Positions 8,207-16,799 of a stretch of DNA of 64,000 nt are shown here, in pieces (within the stretch, counting starts at the first letter, position 1; each line of letters opens with the position of its first letter). The position numbers were made by a program, and so were the translations under genes. The notes under the pieces are model-generated. The model did no database searches. It saw only the letters and a list, made by a program, of their open reading frames with translations, and had not been told where the DNA came from. Source of the DNA: Yinghuangia sp035454725. Its GTDB lineage: Bacteria > Actinomycetota > Actinomycetes > Streptomycetales > Streptomycetaceae. The DNA lies in the NCBI RefSeq assembly GCF_051388935.1, contig NZ_JBPKBI010000002.1:558001-622000 (forward strand), in the 5' to 3' direction.

Positions 8207-9520
8207 TCAGTTCCGCGCGTGCCTCGGCTTCCTCGGCAGTCCGCGCAGTGTGAGTGCCTGACCCGCGACGACGAGCAGCACTTCGTCGGACTCCTCGGCG
8301 ACGGCGGCGTTCAGGCGGCCGAGTTCGTCGCGGTAGCGGCGGCCCGAGGCGGTCGCCGGGACCACGCCGCTGCCGACCTCGTTGCTGACGGCGACCAGCG
8401 GTACGCGGCAGCCCCGCCACGCGGCGGCGAGCTCGTCGACCCGCTTGCGGACGGCCTCGCGGGCGCTCGCCTGCCACGCGTCGTCGTCCCACGCGTTGCA
8501 TTCGTCCATCACCGCGGTCAGCCACAGCGACAGGCAGTCCACCAGGAGCGGCACGGTCGCGGTGGTCACCAAGGACGCCAGGTCGGTGGTCTCGGCGGTG
8601 CTCCACGTCGCCGGGCGGCGGTCGCGGTGCGCGGCCACGCGCTCGGCCCACTCGGGGTCGCGGTCGCGTGTGCCGCCGGTCGCGACGTACAGGACGTCCG
8701 GGACGGCGGCCAGGCGGCGCTCGGCCTCCACGGACTTGCCGGACCGTGCGCCGCCGAGCACCAACGTCCGGTGGGGGCGCACCGGTTGCGGGTCGGGGTC
8801 GGAACCGAGGCGTACGACACCGCCGTCCGCGACCGCCCGCGCCCCCCACGCGGCCAGCCGCCGCGTCAACTCCTCGCCGGGAGGGGCCTCGTGCGAGAGA
8901 TGCACGGCGAGTACGTCGGTCTCCTCGGTCACCGCGCCCTCGCGGCGCAGCGCGGCCAGGCGCTCCGGCCAGGCGACGACGTCCAACAGCACCGCGTCGT
9001 AAGGCCGTCCGTCCGCCCACGAGCGCGCGGTGTCGGCCTCGGGGGCGAGGCGCGACGACGGTATGTACAGCAGCCGCGAGCCGCCCGGCCCGGTCACCGC
9101 GTACGCGACCCGGCCCGGCGAACCTCCCGGCAGCACCCGGACTCGGTGCGCACCGACCGCGAACTCCGCGCCCGGTTCGACCGTTTGCCACGGCGGGCCG
9201 CCCGCGGTCGGCGCCGGCAGCCCCGCAGGCGGACCGGACGGTGCCGCGACCAGTTCGAGTCCGGCGGCTGGCAGCCACGCCAGGGGAGCGGCCTCGGCCG
9301 GGCCGGTCAGGAGCAGGTGGCGCACCCCCGTCAACGGCCGTGACGCGCGGGCGGCGGCGTGCGCGGGCTCGGGGCCGCAGTCGATCAGCAGCGTCCCGTC
9401 GACCAACACGCAACTGGGTTCCCGCACCGCCGATCCGGTGCAGCCCAGGCAGGACGCGCAGATGCAGAACGGCTGGGGCCAGCCGCGCGGGCCGGCCGTG
9501 CCGAGGAACGTCAACTCCAT
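8207..9520 (-). CDS. cobU: Metallo-beta-lactamase-like domain fused to adenosylcobinamide kinase/guanylyltransferase
   Basis: A 437-residue two-part protein. The N-terminal half (from MELTFLGTAG, with CICASCLGC cysteines) resembles the metallo-beta-lactamase/PqqB-like fold; it has DCGPEP and HLSHEAPPG but not the classical HxHxDH. The C-terminal half (from about residue 255) is CobU, with the P-loop GGARSGKS, a YVATGGTRDRD segment, a WST histidine-region equivalent and the closing NEVGSG. CobU phosphorylates adenosylcobinamide and transfers GMP to it, feeding CobS. The ATG at 9520 is chosen because the MBL strand starts there. The role of the N-terminal domain is unknown. It lies upstream of cobT and cobS on the same strand. 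Confidence 0.88.
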   Translation of the reverse strand: MELTFLGTAGPRGWPQPFCICASCLGCTGSAVREPSCVLVDGTLLIDCGPEPAHAAARASRPLTGVRHLLLTGPAEAAPLAWLPAAGLELVAAPSGPPAGLPAPTAGGPPWQTVEPGAEFAVGAHRVRVLPGGSPGRVAYAVTGPGGSRLLYIPSSRLAPEADTARSWADGRPYDAVLLDVVAWPERLAALRREGAVTEETDVLAVHLSHEAPPGEELTRRLAAWGARAVADGGVVRLGSDPDPQPVRPHRTLVLGGARSGKSVEAERRLAAVPDVLYVATGGTRDRDPEWAERVAAHRDRRPATWSTAETTDLASLVTTATVPLLVDCLSLWLTAVMDECNAWDDDAWQASAREAVRKRVDELAAAWRGCRVPLVAVSNEVGSGVVPATASGRRYRDELGRLNAAVAEESDEVLLVVAGQALTLRGLPRKPRHARN

Positions 9521-9688
9521 GGTGTGCTGCGCTACTCCCGAACTGGTACGGCGGTGTGGAATATCGACAGAATGTCCGTTGGTCCCCGGTCGGCTACTGT
9601 GCGGACCGTTCAAGAGCCGAAGTGATCGAAGGTCCGACGAGGACCGGGCAGCGATGCGGTCCGGCGCAAACCGACGAAGGAGCCCGCG

Positions 9689-9892
9689 ATGATGTGGCAG
9701 TGGCGGTATGAGAACGCGGACGGCGTGCCCGTTCCCGGCCCGAAGTCCGAGGAGTTCTCGAATCAGTCGGACGCGGAGACATGGCTCGGCGAGAACTGGC
9801 GGGGGCTGCTGGACGCCGGCGTGGAGCAGGTCACGCTGCTGGAGGGTGACGACGTCGTCTACGCGGCGATGAGCCTGCGGGCCGCCGAATAG
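9689..9892 (+). CDS. Small conserved protein, unknown function
   Basis: A 67-residue acidic, tryptophan-containing protein (MMWQWRYENADG...). A GAAGGAG ribosome site lies about 10 bases upstream. Codon third positions are GC-rich, as expected for a real gene. It is divergent from the CobU fusion. Similar short proteins occur in streptomycetes (recalled, not searched). No known domain can be named; the QSDAETWLGENWRGLLDAGV region suggests a compact alpha/beta fold. Confidence 0.75.
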   Translation: MMWQWRYENADGVPVPGPKSEEFSNQSDAETWLGENWRGLLDAGVEQVTLLEGDDVVYAAMSLRAAE

Positions 9893-9985
9893 CCATCGCC
9901 CGCACGCCTGTTGCCTCGCCATCGCGCCCGCGACGTCCGCCCGGCGCGGCCCGGTTGCCCCGGACCGCGCCGCCGGACCTCGCTG

Positions 9986-10984
9986 TCAGGGGCGCCCGGC
10001 CGGGGACTTCGTCTCCGCCGGATCCCGCTCGACGAACGGCTCCAGGATCACGTCGATCTTCGTCATCAGCTCGTCGTCCAGCTTCACACCCGCGGCCTTG
10101 ACGTTCTCCGCGACCTGCTCGGGGCGGGACGCCCCGATGATGGCCGCCGAGACGTTGGGGTTCTGCAGGACCCACGCCACCGCAAGTTGCGCCATCGTCA
10201 GCCCGGCCTCGTCGGCGAGCGGACGCAAAGCCTGGACGGCGGTGAGCAGTTCGTCAGTCATGTGCCGGGCGATGAAGTTCTGGCCGCCCTTGTCGTCGGT
10301 GGCACGCGACCCCGCCGGCGGCGGGTGGCCCGGCCGGTACTTCCCGGTCAGCACACCCTGGGCGATCGGCGACCACACGATCTGCCCGAGCCCGACCTCC
10401 TCGCTCGCCGGGACGACCTCGGACTCGATGACGCGCCACAGCATCGAATACTGCGGCTGGTTCGAGATGAACGGCACGCGCAGTTCGCGCGCGAGTTCGG
10501 CGCCCGCGCGGATCTGCTCCGCGTTCCACTCCGAGACGCCGATGTACAGGGCCTTTCCGGAGCGCACGACGTCGGCGAACGCCACCATCGTCTCCTCCAG
10601 CGGAGTCGACTGGTCGAACCGGTGGGCCTGGTAGAGGTCCACGTAGTCGGTGCCGAGCCGCTTCAGCGACGCGTCGATCGACTCCATGATGTGCTTGCGC
10701 GACAGACTGCGGTCGTTGCGGCCCGGCCCGGTGGGCCAATAGACCTTCGTGCAGATCTCCAGGCCTTCGCGGCGCTCGCCCTTCAGCGCTCGTCCGAGGA
10801 CGGCCTCGGCGCGCGTCTCGGCGTAGACGTCCGCGGTGTCGAATGTGGTGATCCCGGCGTCGAGGGCGGCGCGCACACACGCGAGTGCGGCGTCCTCCTC
10901 GACCTGCGAACCGTGCGTGAGCCAGTTGCCGTACGCGATCTCACTGATGACCAGACCGCTGCGGCCCAGGTGTCTGAACTCCAT
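9986..10984 (-). CDS. Aldo/keto reductase (voltage-gated K channel beta-subunit-like)
   Basis: A 332-residue NADP(H)-dependent oxidoreductase. The AKR tetrad is visible: D and Y in FDTADVYAE, K in ICTKVYW and H in LYQAHRFD. The NQPQYSML and GASRPEQVAEN segments match the Kv-beta-like (AKR6-type) group. The ATG start MEFRHLGRSGL is the family opening. The natural substrate cannot be inferred. It lies 22 bases downstream of the methyltransferase gene on the same strand, so the pair is probably one transcript. Confidence 0.88.
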   Translation of the reverse strand: MEFRHLGRSGLVISEIAYGNWLTHGSQVEEDAALACVRAALDAGITTFDTADVYAETRAEAVLGRALKGERREGLEICTKVYWPTGPGRNDRSLSRKHIMESIDASLKRLGTDYVDLYQAHRFDQSTPLEETMVAFADVVRSGKALYIGVSEWNAEQIRAGAELARELRVPFISNQPQYSMLWRVIESEVVPASEEVGLGQIVWSPIAQGVLTGKYRPGHPPPAGSRATDDKGGQNFIARHMTDELLTAVQALRPLADEAGLTMAQLAVAWVLQNPNVSAAIIGASRPEQVAENVKAAGVKLDDELMTKIDVILEPFVERDPAETKSPAGRP

Positions 10985-11006
10985 GCGCCCCACCCTAATC
11001 CGGGCG

Positions 11007-11783
11007 TCAGCGGACGGTCTTCTCACCCACCAGGTGCAGCACGGAGGCGATCCCGCGGTACGGGTCGACGCGTCCCGCCTCCTCCTCGACCGCGATGAGG
11101 TTCTGCCACGTCTTGCTCCCGCGCCGCGGAGCCGGCTCGTCGCCGCGCAGTGCGCTGAAGACACCGACGCCGTACCACGCGAGCACCGGCGCGCCCAGGT
11201 CGGCGAGCATCGTCCCGAGGCTCTCGGGGGAGTCCGTGCGCATCGCGTCCGTGGCGCCGACCGACCGTGCGGCGAGCGCCTTCCGCGTCGCGGTCCACTC
11301 ACCCGCCACGCCGGGCGCCAGCGCGGCGGCTGCTCCGTTGGCCGCGGTGACGGACAGGAGGCCGCCGGGATTGAGGATGCGGGCGAGCGCGGCGAGCATG
11401 CCGTCGGGTTCGGCGGCGGCGTCCAGGACGCCATGGCACAAGGCGAGGTCGAAGCTGCCCGGCGCGAAGTGCCGTCCGGCCTCGCTGCCGTTGCCCTCGA
11501 CGAGCCGCAGCCGCGAGCGGATCTCCTCGGGTTCGCCCGCGACCTCCTCGTGCATCGCGGTCAACTGAAGGGTGTCGGTGCTCACCGCGGTGACCAGGTG
11601 TCCGGCGCGGGCGAGCAGCAGCGACGGGGTGGCCGGGCCGCAGCCGACGTCGAGGACCTTCAGCGGGCCTCGCTGCCGCAGGCGTGCCAGGTGCTCGGCG
11701 AGCTGCCGGGACGCGATCTCGCGCTGCACGCTGGTGTGCAGATCCGCGGGCCAGGTGGTCGCCTCATGCAGGGCGGACGTCAT
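11007..11783 (-). CDS. SAM-dependent methyltransferase (class I)
   Basis: A 258-residue Rossmann-fold methyltransferase. Motif I is VLDVGCGPATPSL, followed by an acidic post-I region and the SFDLALCHGVLD motif IV equivalent. A GGAGGT site precedes the ATG at 11783, which decides the start. The substrate is unknown; a predicted SmtA/UbiE-like small-molecule methyltransferase is the closest general description. It is probably co-transcribed with the downstream aldo/keto reductase. Confidence 0.82.
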   Translation of the reverse strand: MTSALHEATTWPADLHTSVQREIASRQLAEHLARLRQRGPLKVLDVGCGPATPSLLLARAGHLVTAVSTDTLQLTAMHEEVAGEPEEIRSRLRLVEGNGSEAGRHFAPGSFDLALCHGVLDAAAEPDGMLAALARILNPGGLLSVTAANGAAAALAPGVAGEWTATRKALAARSVGATDAMRTDSPESLGTMLADLGAPVLAWYGVGVFSALRGDEPAPRRGSKTWQNLIAVEEEAGRVDPYRGIASVLHLVGEKTVR

Positions 11784-12095
11784 CGTACCTCCGAGGAAAC
11801 CCCGGCCCTGGGGCCGGGAGGAATCGGGCTGCTGTGCGGCAGGGCGGCGCATTCCGGTTCGCGGTGCGGTCCGGTGCGCCGCGCGGGCGGGTGTGGAAGG
11901 ACAAACGGGCACCCGCTCTGCCGAAGCGTGTTCGCGTGGGCACAGTGCGTAGGTGGCGGCAAGTCCGTGGCCCGCGCAGGGCCTGCGGGACTCGCTCGAC
12001 GTGGCTTCTGCGTGATCGGACGGGTTCGATTGGTTTCCGAAGTCCGGTGCGGGACACGGCGGTATGCCCGCCCCAAGTGCGGACGGGCGTGACCC
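11784..12095. other. Intergenic stretch, no feature recognised
   Basis: 312 bases between the methyltransferase start and the end of the DUF3043 gene. No frame shows credible protein features. It is expected to hold the methyltransferase promoter; I could not pick out a convincing -35/-10 pair. Confidence 0.4.
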
Positions 12096-12686
12096 CTACG
12101 GCTTTTCGCCGCGCTTGACCTGCGGCTTCGGCAGTCTCAGGCGCCGGACTTGCAGAGAGCGCATGAGCGCGTACGGCGTGCAGCCCTTGAAGTTCTCGTC
12201 CGGGAACCGCTGCCGGAGCTGCTTCTTGAGCGTGAGGTTCAGCCGCACCGAGTCCAGCATGATCAACACGATGATGACCAGCCAGGCGAGCAAAGACAGA
12301 TTCTTGATCGCCGTGCTCGGCATGATGCTCATGATGAGGATCAGGACCGCGGAGGGCAGGAAGAACTCCGCGACGCTGATGCGGGAGTCGACGAAGTCGC
12401 GACAGAACCGGCGTACCGGCCCCTTGTCGCGTGCTGGAAGCGACCTTTCGTCACCGGTGATCAGCGCGGTGCGCTGCGCCTCGCGGTCCTCCCGGGCCCG
12501 CTGCCGGGCGACGCGCGCGGCCTCCTTGCGGTCCTTGGGAGGCGTCACGCGCGTCTTGCGGTTGGCCTGGGCCTCGCTGCGCTTGGGCGTGGGGCGGCCC
12601 TTCGGGGCCTCGGGGTCGCGGACCTCTGCCTCGATGGCGACCGTCTCGGGGGGCGCGGACTCTGCCTGCGAACGACGTCTGAACAC
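12096..12686 (-). CDS. DUF3043 domain membrane protein
   Basis: A 196-residue protein of the actinobacterial DUF3043 family. It starts with GTG at 12686 (VFRRRSQAES), followed by the family's PKGRPTPKRSEAQ basic segment, a charged region, then two adjacent hydrophobic helices (about residues 105-150) with AEFFLPSAVLILIMSIM and LLAWLVIIVLIML. The C-terminus is basic. The function is unknown. It is divergent from pspA, with 298 bases between, so a shared envelope-related regulatory region is possible. Confidence 0.88.
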   Translation of the reverse strand: MFRRRSQAESAPPETVAIEAEVRDPEAPKGRPTPKRSEAQANRKTRVTPPKDRKEAARVARQRAREDREAQRTALITGDERSLPARDKGPVRRFCRDFVDSRISVAEFFLPSAVLILIMSIMPSTAIKNLSLLAWLVIIVLIMLDSVRLNLTLKKQLRQRFPDENFKGCTPYALMRSLQVRRLRLPKPQVKRGEKP

Positions 12687-12984
12687 GTCTCCAGCGTACG
12701 TGTTCGCTCCGCACGCGTGGACCGGCCCCGGCCCCGGCGGCGAACGGCACGGCGTCCGCGGCGGGTTGTGTCCCGGGTTGTGCCCGGCGGGAGTTGGCGG
12801 TGGGACGGATGGGGCGCCTGATGGACTGCCCTCCTGCCGGAAGGTCCATTCGCCATTTAGGCTGGTACAGGCCACAAGCTTGCCTACGAAGGGGGCGCGC
12901 GAGGCTCATGAGCACGCGATGCGAACGAATCGACAACCCGGATGCGTTTCGCGAATGCGGCGCCGAGCGTAGCGAGGTGCGGGC

Positions 12985-13821
12985 ATGACCGGCGTCATGA
13001 AGCGGATGGCGATGATCTTCCGCGCCAAGGCGAACAAAACGCTCGACAAGTACGAGGATCCGCGCGAGATGCTGGATTACTCGTACCAGAAGCAGCTTGA
13101 GCTCCTGCAGAAGGTACGCCGGGGGGTCGCTGACGTCGCGACGTCCCGCAAGCGCCTGGAACTCCAGTTGCGGCAGCTCGAACAGCAGGCGGCGAAGCAC
13201 GAGGACCAGGGCCGCAAGGCGCTGTCCCTGGGCCGCGAGGATCTGGCGCGCGAGGCGCTCACCCGGCGCAGCGGCATCATGCAGCAGATCGCCGACATGC
13301 GGTTGCAGTACGAGCAGCTCCAGTCCGAGGAAGAGAAGCTGACGCTGGCCTCGCAGCGGCTCCAGGCGCGCGTCGACGCGTTCCGGATCCGCAAGGAGAC
13401 CATCAAGGCGACGTACACCGCATCGGAGGCGCAGGCCAACATCGGCGGCGCGATTGCGGGCATCTCGGAGGAGATGGCGGACGTCGGCCTCGCGATGCAG
13501 CGTGCTGAGGACAAGACCGCGCAGATGCAGGCTCGGGCCGGCGCGATCGACGAACTGCTGGCGTCCGGTGCGCTCGACGACCCGACCGGCATGGCCAAGG
13601 ACGACATCACCGCCGAGTTGGAGCGGCTGTCCAGCGGCTCCGACGTCGAGCTCGAAATCATGCGCATGAAGCAGGAGTTGGGCCAGGCACCCGCACCGGC
13701 GCCGCAGGCACTCGGCCAGGGCGGGCAGCAGGCGCTCGGCCCGGGGCAGGCTGCGCCCGGTACACCGTCGCAGCAGGGCGACGCGCAGTACCAGCCCCGA
13801 TTCGAGAAACAAGGGGAGTAG
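12985..13821 (+). CDS. pspA: PspA/IM30 family envelope-stress protein
   Basis: A 278-residue coiled-coil protein that binds the inner face of the membrane and stabilises it under stress. It is almost wholly helical, with the family opening GVMKRMAMIFRAKANK, repeated heptads (QKQLELLQKVRRG...), the segment QRAEDKTAQMQARAGAIDELLASG, and a Gln/Pro/Ala-rich tail after about residue 235 that is longer than usual. It is followed three bases later by pspAA, so the two are one operon. ESCRT-III-like membrane remodelling is the known family role. Confidence 0.93.
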   Translation: MTGVMKRMAMIFRAKANKTLDKYEDPREMLDYSYQKQLELLQKVRRGVADVATSRKRLELQLRQLEQQAAKHEDQGRKALSLGREDLAREALTRRSGIMQQIADMRLQYEQLQSEEEKLTLASQRLQARVDAFRIRKETIKATYTASEAQANIGGAIAGISEEMADVGLAMQRAEDKTAQMQARAGAIDELLASGALDDPTGMAKDDITAELERLSSGSDVELEIMRMKQELGQAPAPAPQALGQGGQQALGPGQAAPGTPSQQGDAQYQPRFEKQGE

Positions 13822-13823
13822 CC

Positions 13824-14102
13824 ATGATCGTCCGCATCATGGGCGAAGGGCAGCTCGACGTCGCCGACGCTCATCTCGCCGCGCTGTCCCTGCTGGACGA
13901 CGAGGTCGAGGCAGCCGTCGAAGCCGACGACGAACCGGCGTTCCGCACCGCGCTTGTCGCCCTCCTCGACCGCATTCGCGAGGTCGGCACCGCGGTGCCG
14001 GACGACGTGCTGGTCCCCTCCGAACTGGTCCTGCCCGCGGCGGACGCCAACGTCGACGACGTCCGCCAACTCTTCAAGGAAGGCGGCCTGATCCCGGGCT
14101 GA
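13824..14102 (+). CDS. pspAA: PspA-associated protein PspAA
   Basis: A 92-residue acidic protein starting MIVRIMGEGQLDV and ending FKEGGLIPG, matching the actinobacterial PspAA family, a small partner encoded after pspA. Its GGGGAG ribosome site lies inside the end of pspA, so translation is probably coupled. No enzymatic motif is visible. A strong terminator follows at 14131-14183. Confidence 0.92.
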   Translation: MIVRIMGEGQLDVADAHLAALSLLDDEVEAAVEADDEPAFRTALVALLDRIREVGTAVPDDVLVPSELVLPAADANVDDVRQLFKEGGLIPG

Positions 14103-14130
14103 CACTTCCCGCCCGGATCCGACACCCCAG

Positions 14131-14183
14131 CCAAGGCGAGGAACGCAGGGGCGCCCCCTCCCCGAACGTCCCGCCTTGGTTTT
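14131..14183 (+). terminator. Rho-independent terminator after pspAA
   Basis: An outer 8-bp stem (14131-14138 with 14172-14179) encloses an inner palindrome at 14148-14157, and the outer stem is followed by four T. This is one of the few terminators in the window with a T-run. It lies between the convergent pspAA and nadA genes. Confidence 0.7.
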
Positions 14184-14265
14184 GTCGTGCCGTTTCGTCG
14201 TGGCCGCTTTCACACGGAGCCGGCCTTGGCGGACCCGCCCCGAACTCCGCGCGGGGGCCGGGGCG

Positions 14266-15453
14266 TTACGGCAGTGCCAGCATCTGGTCGAGGGCCTGCT
14301 TGGCGAACTTCTCGGTTTCCGGGTCGACCTGGATGCGGTTGACGACCTTGCCGCCGTCGGCCAGCGACTCCAGCGCCCAGACGAGGTGCGGAAGGTCGAT
14401 GCGGTTCATGGTCGAGCAGAAGCACACGGTCTTGTCGAGGAAGACGATCTGCTTGTCCGGGTGTGCGGCGGCGAGGCGGCGTACCAGGTTGAGCTCGGTG
14501 CCGATGGCCCACGACGACCCCGGCTCGGCCGCGTCGAGGGTCTTGATGATGTATTCCGTCGAGCCGACGTAGTCGGCCGCGGTGACCACTTCGTGCCTGC
14601 ACTCGGGGTGGACCAGGACGTTGACGCCCGGGATGCGCGAGCGCACGTCCTCGACCGATTCGAGGTTGAAGCGCCCGTGCACCGAGCAGTGCCCGCGCCA
14701 CAGGATCATCTTGGCGGCGCGGAGCTGCGCGGGGGTCACGCCCCCGCCCGGCTTGTGCGGGTTGTAGACGACGCAGTCGTCGAGCGAGAAGCCCATCTCC
14801 AGCACCGCGGTGTTGCGGCCGAGGTGCTGGTCGGGCATGAACAGCACCTTCTCGCCCTGTTCGAAGGCCCACTCCAACGCGCGCTTGGCGTTCGACGAGG
14901 TGCAGATTGTGCCGTGGTGGCGGCCGGTGAAGGCCTTGATGTCGGCGGAGGAGTTCATGTAGGACACCGGCACCGTCACGTCGGCTATGCCGGCGTCGGT
15001 CAGGACGTCCCAGCACTCCTCGACCTGGTCGTACGTCGCCATGTCCGCCATCGAGCACCCCGCGGCCAGGTCGGGGAGGATGACCTGCTGCGCGTCGTTG
15101 GTGAGGATGTCGGCGCTCTCCGCCATGAAGTGCACGCCGCAGAAGACGATGTACGCAGCGTCGGGGCGCGCCGCGGCCTCGCGTGCCAGCTTGAACGAGT
15201 CGCCCGTCACATCGGCGAACTGGATGACCTCGTCGCGCTGGTAGTGGTGGCCCAGGATGAAGACCGAATCGCCGAGCTTCGCCTTGGCCGCCCGCGCGCG
15301 TGCGACGAGCGTGGGGTCCGCCGGGCTCGGCAGGTCGCCGGGGCACTCGACGCCGCGTTCGCTGTACGGGTCGGCGCCGCGGCCCAGCAGGAGCAGGGCG
15401 AGCGGCGTCGCCTCGACGCCCGGCGGCAGGTCCAGATCGTTGGTCGCGGTCAC
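14266..15453 (-). CDS. nadA: Quinolinate synthase
   Basis: A [4Fe-4S] enzyme that condenses iminoaspartate with dihydroxyacetone phosphate to quinolinate, the NAD precursor. The 395-residue protein carries the expected cysteine sites in FCGVHFMAES, HPECRHEV and CFCSTMNRIDLPH, plus the substrate motifs GHHYQRDE and MNSSADIKAF. The GTG at 15453 is preferred over the ATG at 15462 because AAAGGA lies eight bases before the GTG but touches the ATG. nadB/nadC are not adjacent. It sits close to erpA, an Fe-S carrier gene that such an enzyme could need. Confidence 0.93.
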   Translation of the reverse strand: MTATNDLDLPPGVEATPLALLLLGRGADPYSERGVECPGDLPSPADPTLVARARAAKAKLGDSVFILGHHYQRDEVIQFADVTGDSFKLAREAAARPDAAYIVFCGVHFMAESADILTNDAQQVILPDLAAGCSMADMATYDQVEECWDVLTDAGIADVTVPVSYMNSSADIKAFTGRHHGTICTSSNAKRALEWAFEQGEKVLFMPDQHLGRNTAVLEMGFSLDDCVVYNPHKPGGGVTPAQLRAAKMILWRGHCSVHGRFNLESVEDVRSRIPGVNVLVHPECRHEVVTAADYVGSTEYIIKTLDAAEPGSSWAIGTELNLVRRLAAAHPDKQIVFLDKTVCFCSTMNRIDLPHLVWALESLADGGKVVNRIQVDPETEKFAKQALDQMLALP

Positions 15454-15718
15454 GTCGCACATCCTTTTCGTCTAACTGACGCAATGTATCCTACCCCGAT
15501 GTCGTCGGATTGACGAGAGCCGGGGTGCCGCAGGCGACATGCATCACATTGCACGCGACGCGGGTCACAGCGCCCGGTACGTTCCGGCGTGGCCGTGGTA
15601 TGCGACCATGAACCCGTCGGACATGAACCGATCGGGCCCGGAATAGAACCCAGGCCACCTTGCGTTGCCGACGGTGACAGCCGTATCCAGCACCGAACCA
15701 CCACGTGGGAGCTTCCAG

Positions 15719-16069
15719 ATGACGGTCAAGGACGAGACCACGACCAGTGGCGTCATCCTCACCGATGAGGCCGCGGCCAAGGTCAAGGCCCTGCTTGAGC
15801 AGGAGGGGCGCGAAGACCTCGCGCTGCGTGTGCAGGTGCAGCCGGGCGGCTGTTCCGGTATGCGCTACCAGCTCTACTTCGACGAGCGCTCGCTCGACGG
15901 CGACTCGGTCCAGGAGTTCGGCGGCGTGCGCGTCGTCACCGACCGCATGAGCGTTCCGTACCTCGGCGGCGCGACGATCGACTTCGTCGACACGATCGAG
16001 AAGCAGGGCTTCACGATCGACAACCCGAACGCGGCCGGCTCCTGCGCCTGCGGCGACTCGTTCAGCTGA
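15719..16069 (+). CDS. erpA: A-type iron-sulfur cluster carrier
   Basis: A 116-residue HesB/IscA-family protein that delivers Fe-S clusters to apo-enzymes. The three cluster cysteines are C45 (QPGGCSG) and C109/C111 (GSCACG). The ATG at 15719 is preceded by GGGAG about eight bases upstream. It is divergent from nadA, whose product is a [4Fe-4S] enzyme. The 3' side runs into an assembly gap after 27 bases. Confidence 0.93.
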   Translation: MTVKDETTTSGVILTDEAAAKVKALLEQEGREDLALRVQVQPGGCSGMRYQLYFDERSLDGDSVQEFGGVRVVTDRMSVPYLGGATIDFVDTIEKQGFTIDNPNAAGSCACGDSFS

Positions 16070-16096
16070 TTGCGCCGGCTGCGGGAGCGAGTCCCG

Positions 16097-16238
16097 NNNN
16101 NNNNNNNNNNNNNNNNNNNNNNNNNNNNNNNNNNNNNNNNNNNNNNNNNNNNNNNNNNNNNNNNNNNNNNNNNNNNNNNNNNNNNNNNNNNNNNNNNNNN
16201 NNNNNNNNNNNNNNNNNNNNNNNNNNNNNNNNNNNNNN
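16097..16238. other. Assembly gap (142 N)
   Basis: Unknown bases between the end of erpA and a small minus-strand reading frame. The true length is unknown. The left flank (GGGAGCGAGTCCCG) may be the first arm of a terminator. Confidence 0.95.
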
Positions 16239-16296
16239 CCTTGGGCTGCCGCCTCACACATGTGCGGGACCAGTGCAGAAAAACGAGACCCGAGAC

Positions 16297-16521
16297 TCAG
16301 TCGCCGAACTCGGCGAGACCGGCAACCCTCGCGGCGCCGCGCGCGGGGACGTCCACTGCCGGGGCGGTCGACGGGGACGGCGCCACCGGCCGCGGCGGAA
16401 CCGCGTGCGAGGCGGTCCACGACACGTCGATGCGCGCGCAGTCGCCGCGGAGCTCGGCCATGGACTCGGCCTCGCCGCTCGGCGGAAGGTACGAGCGCGC
16501 CGACACCGGCTGAGCGGACAT
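16297..16521 (-). CDS. Small hypothetical protein
   Basis: A 74-residue frame (MSAQPVSARSYLPPSGEAES...) whose ATG is preceded by AAGGAG at a seven-base spacing, the main reason for calling it. The protein has an acidic/polar N-terminal half with one cysteine and a Pro/Ala/Val-rich second half ending GLAEFGD. No domain is recognised. It is divergent from the PfkB kinase gene. Confidence 0.55.
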   Translation of the reverse strand: MSAQPVSARSYLPPSGEAESMAELRGDCARIDVSWTASHAVPPRPVAPSPSTAPAVDVPARGAARVAGLAEFGD

Positions 16522-16799
16522 ATCGGGACTCCTTGCCATAAGTCACTGGGGACCCTTTCAGCCTAGAGCGCGGTCCTGACCTCGGCATCGTTTACCAGCC
16601 GGTAGTTTCTCGGACACCGAGCGTTGATTCCCTGTTCGCACCGCCCGCGCGCAGCCGAACGCCCTCGCCATACGCCCAGCCCACCCCGGACCACCCCTGC
16701 TGCGCCGCGTCGCCCGCTTAACATGCGGCCGGTACCGTGAGCGGGTTCAGGTGGGCCCACACAAGGGCACGCCGCCCGCCTCACTCCTGGAGCCAGTCC

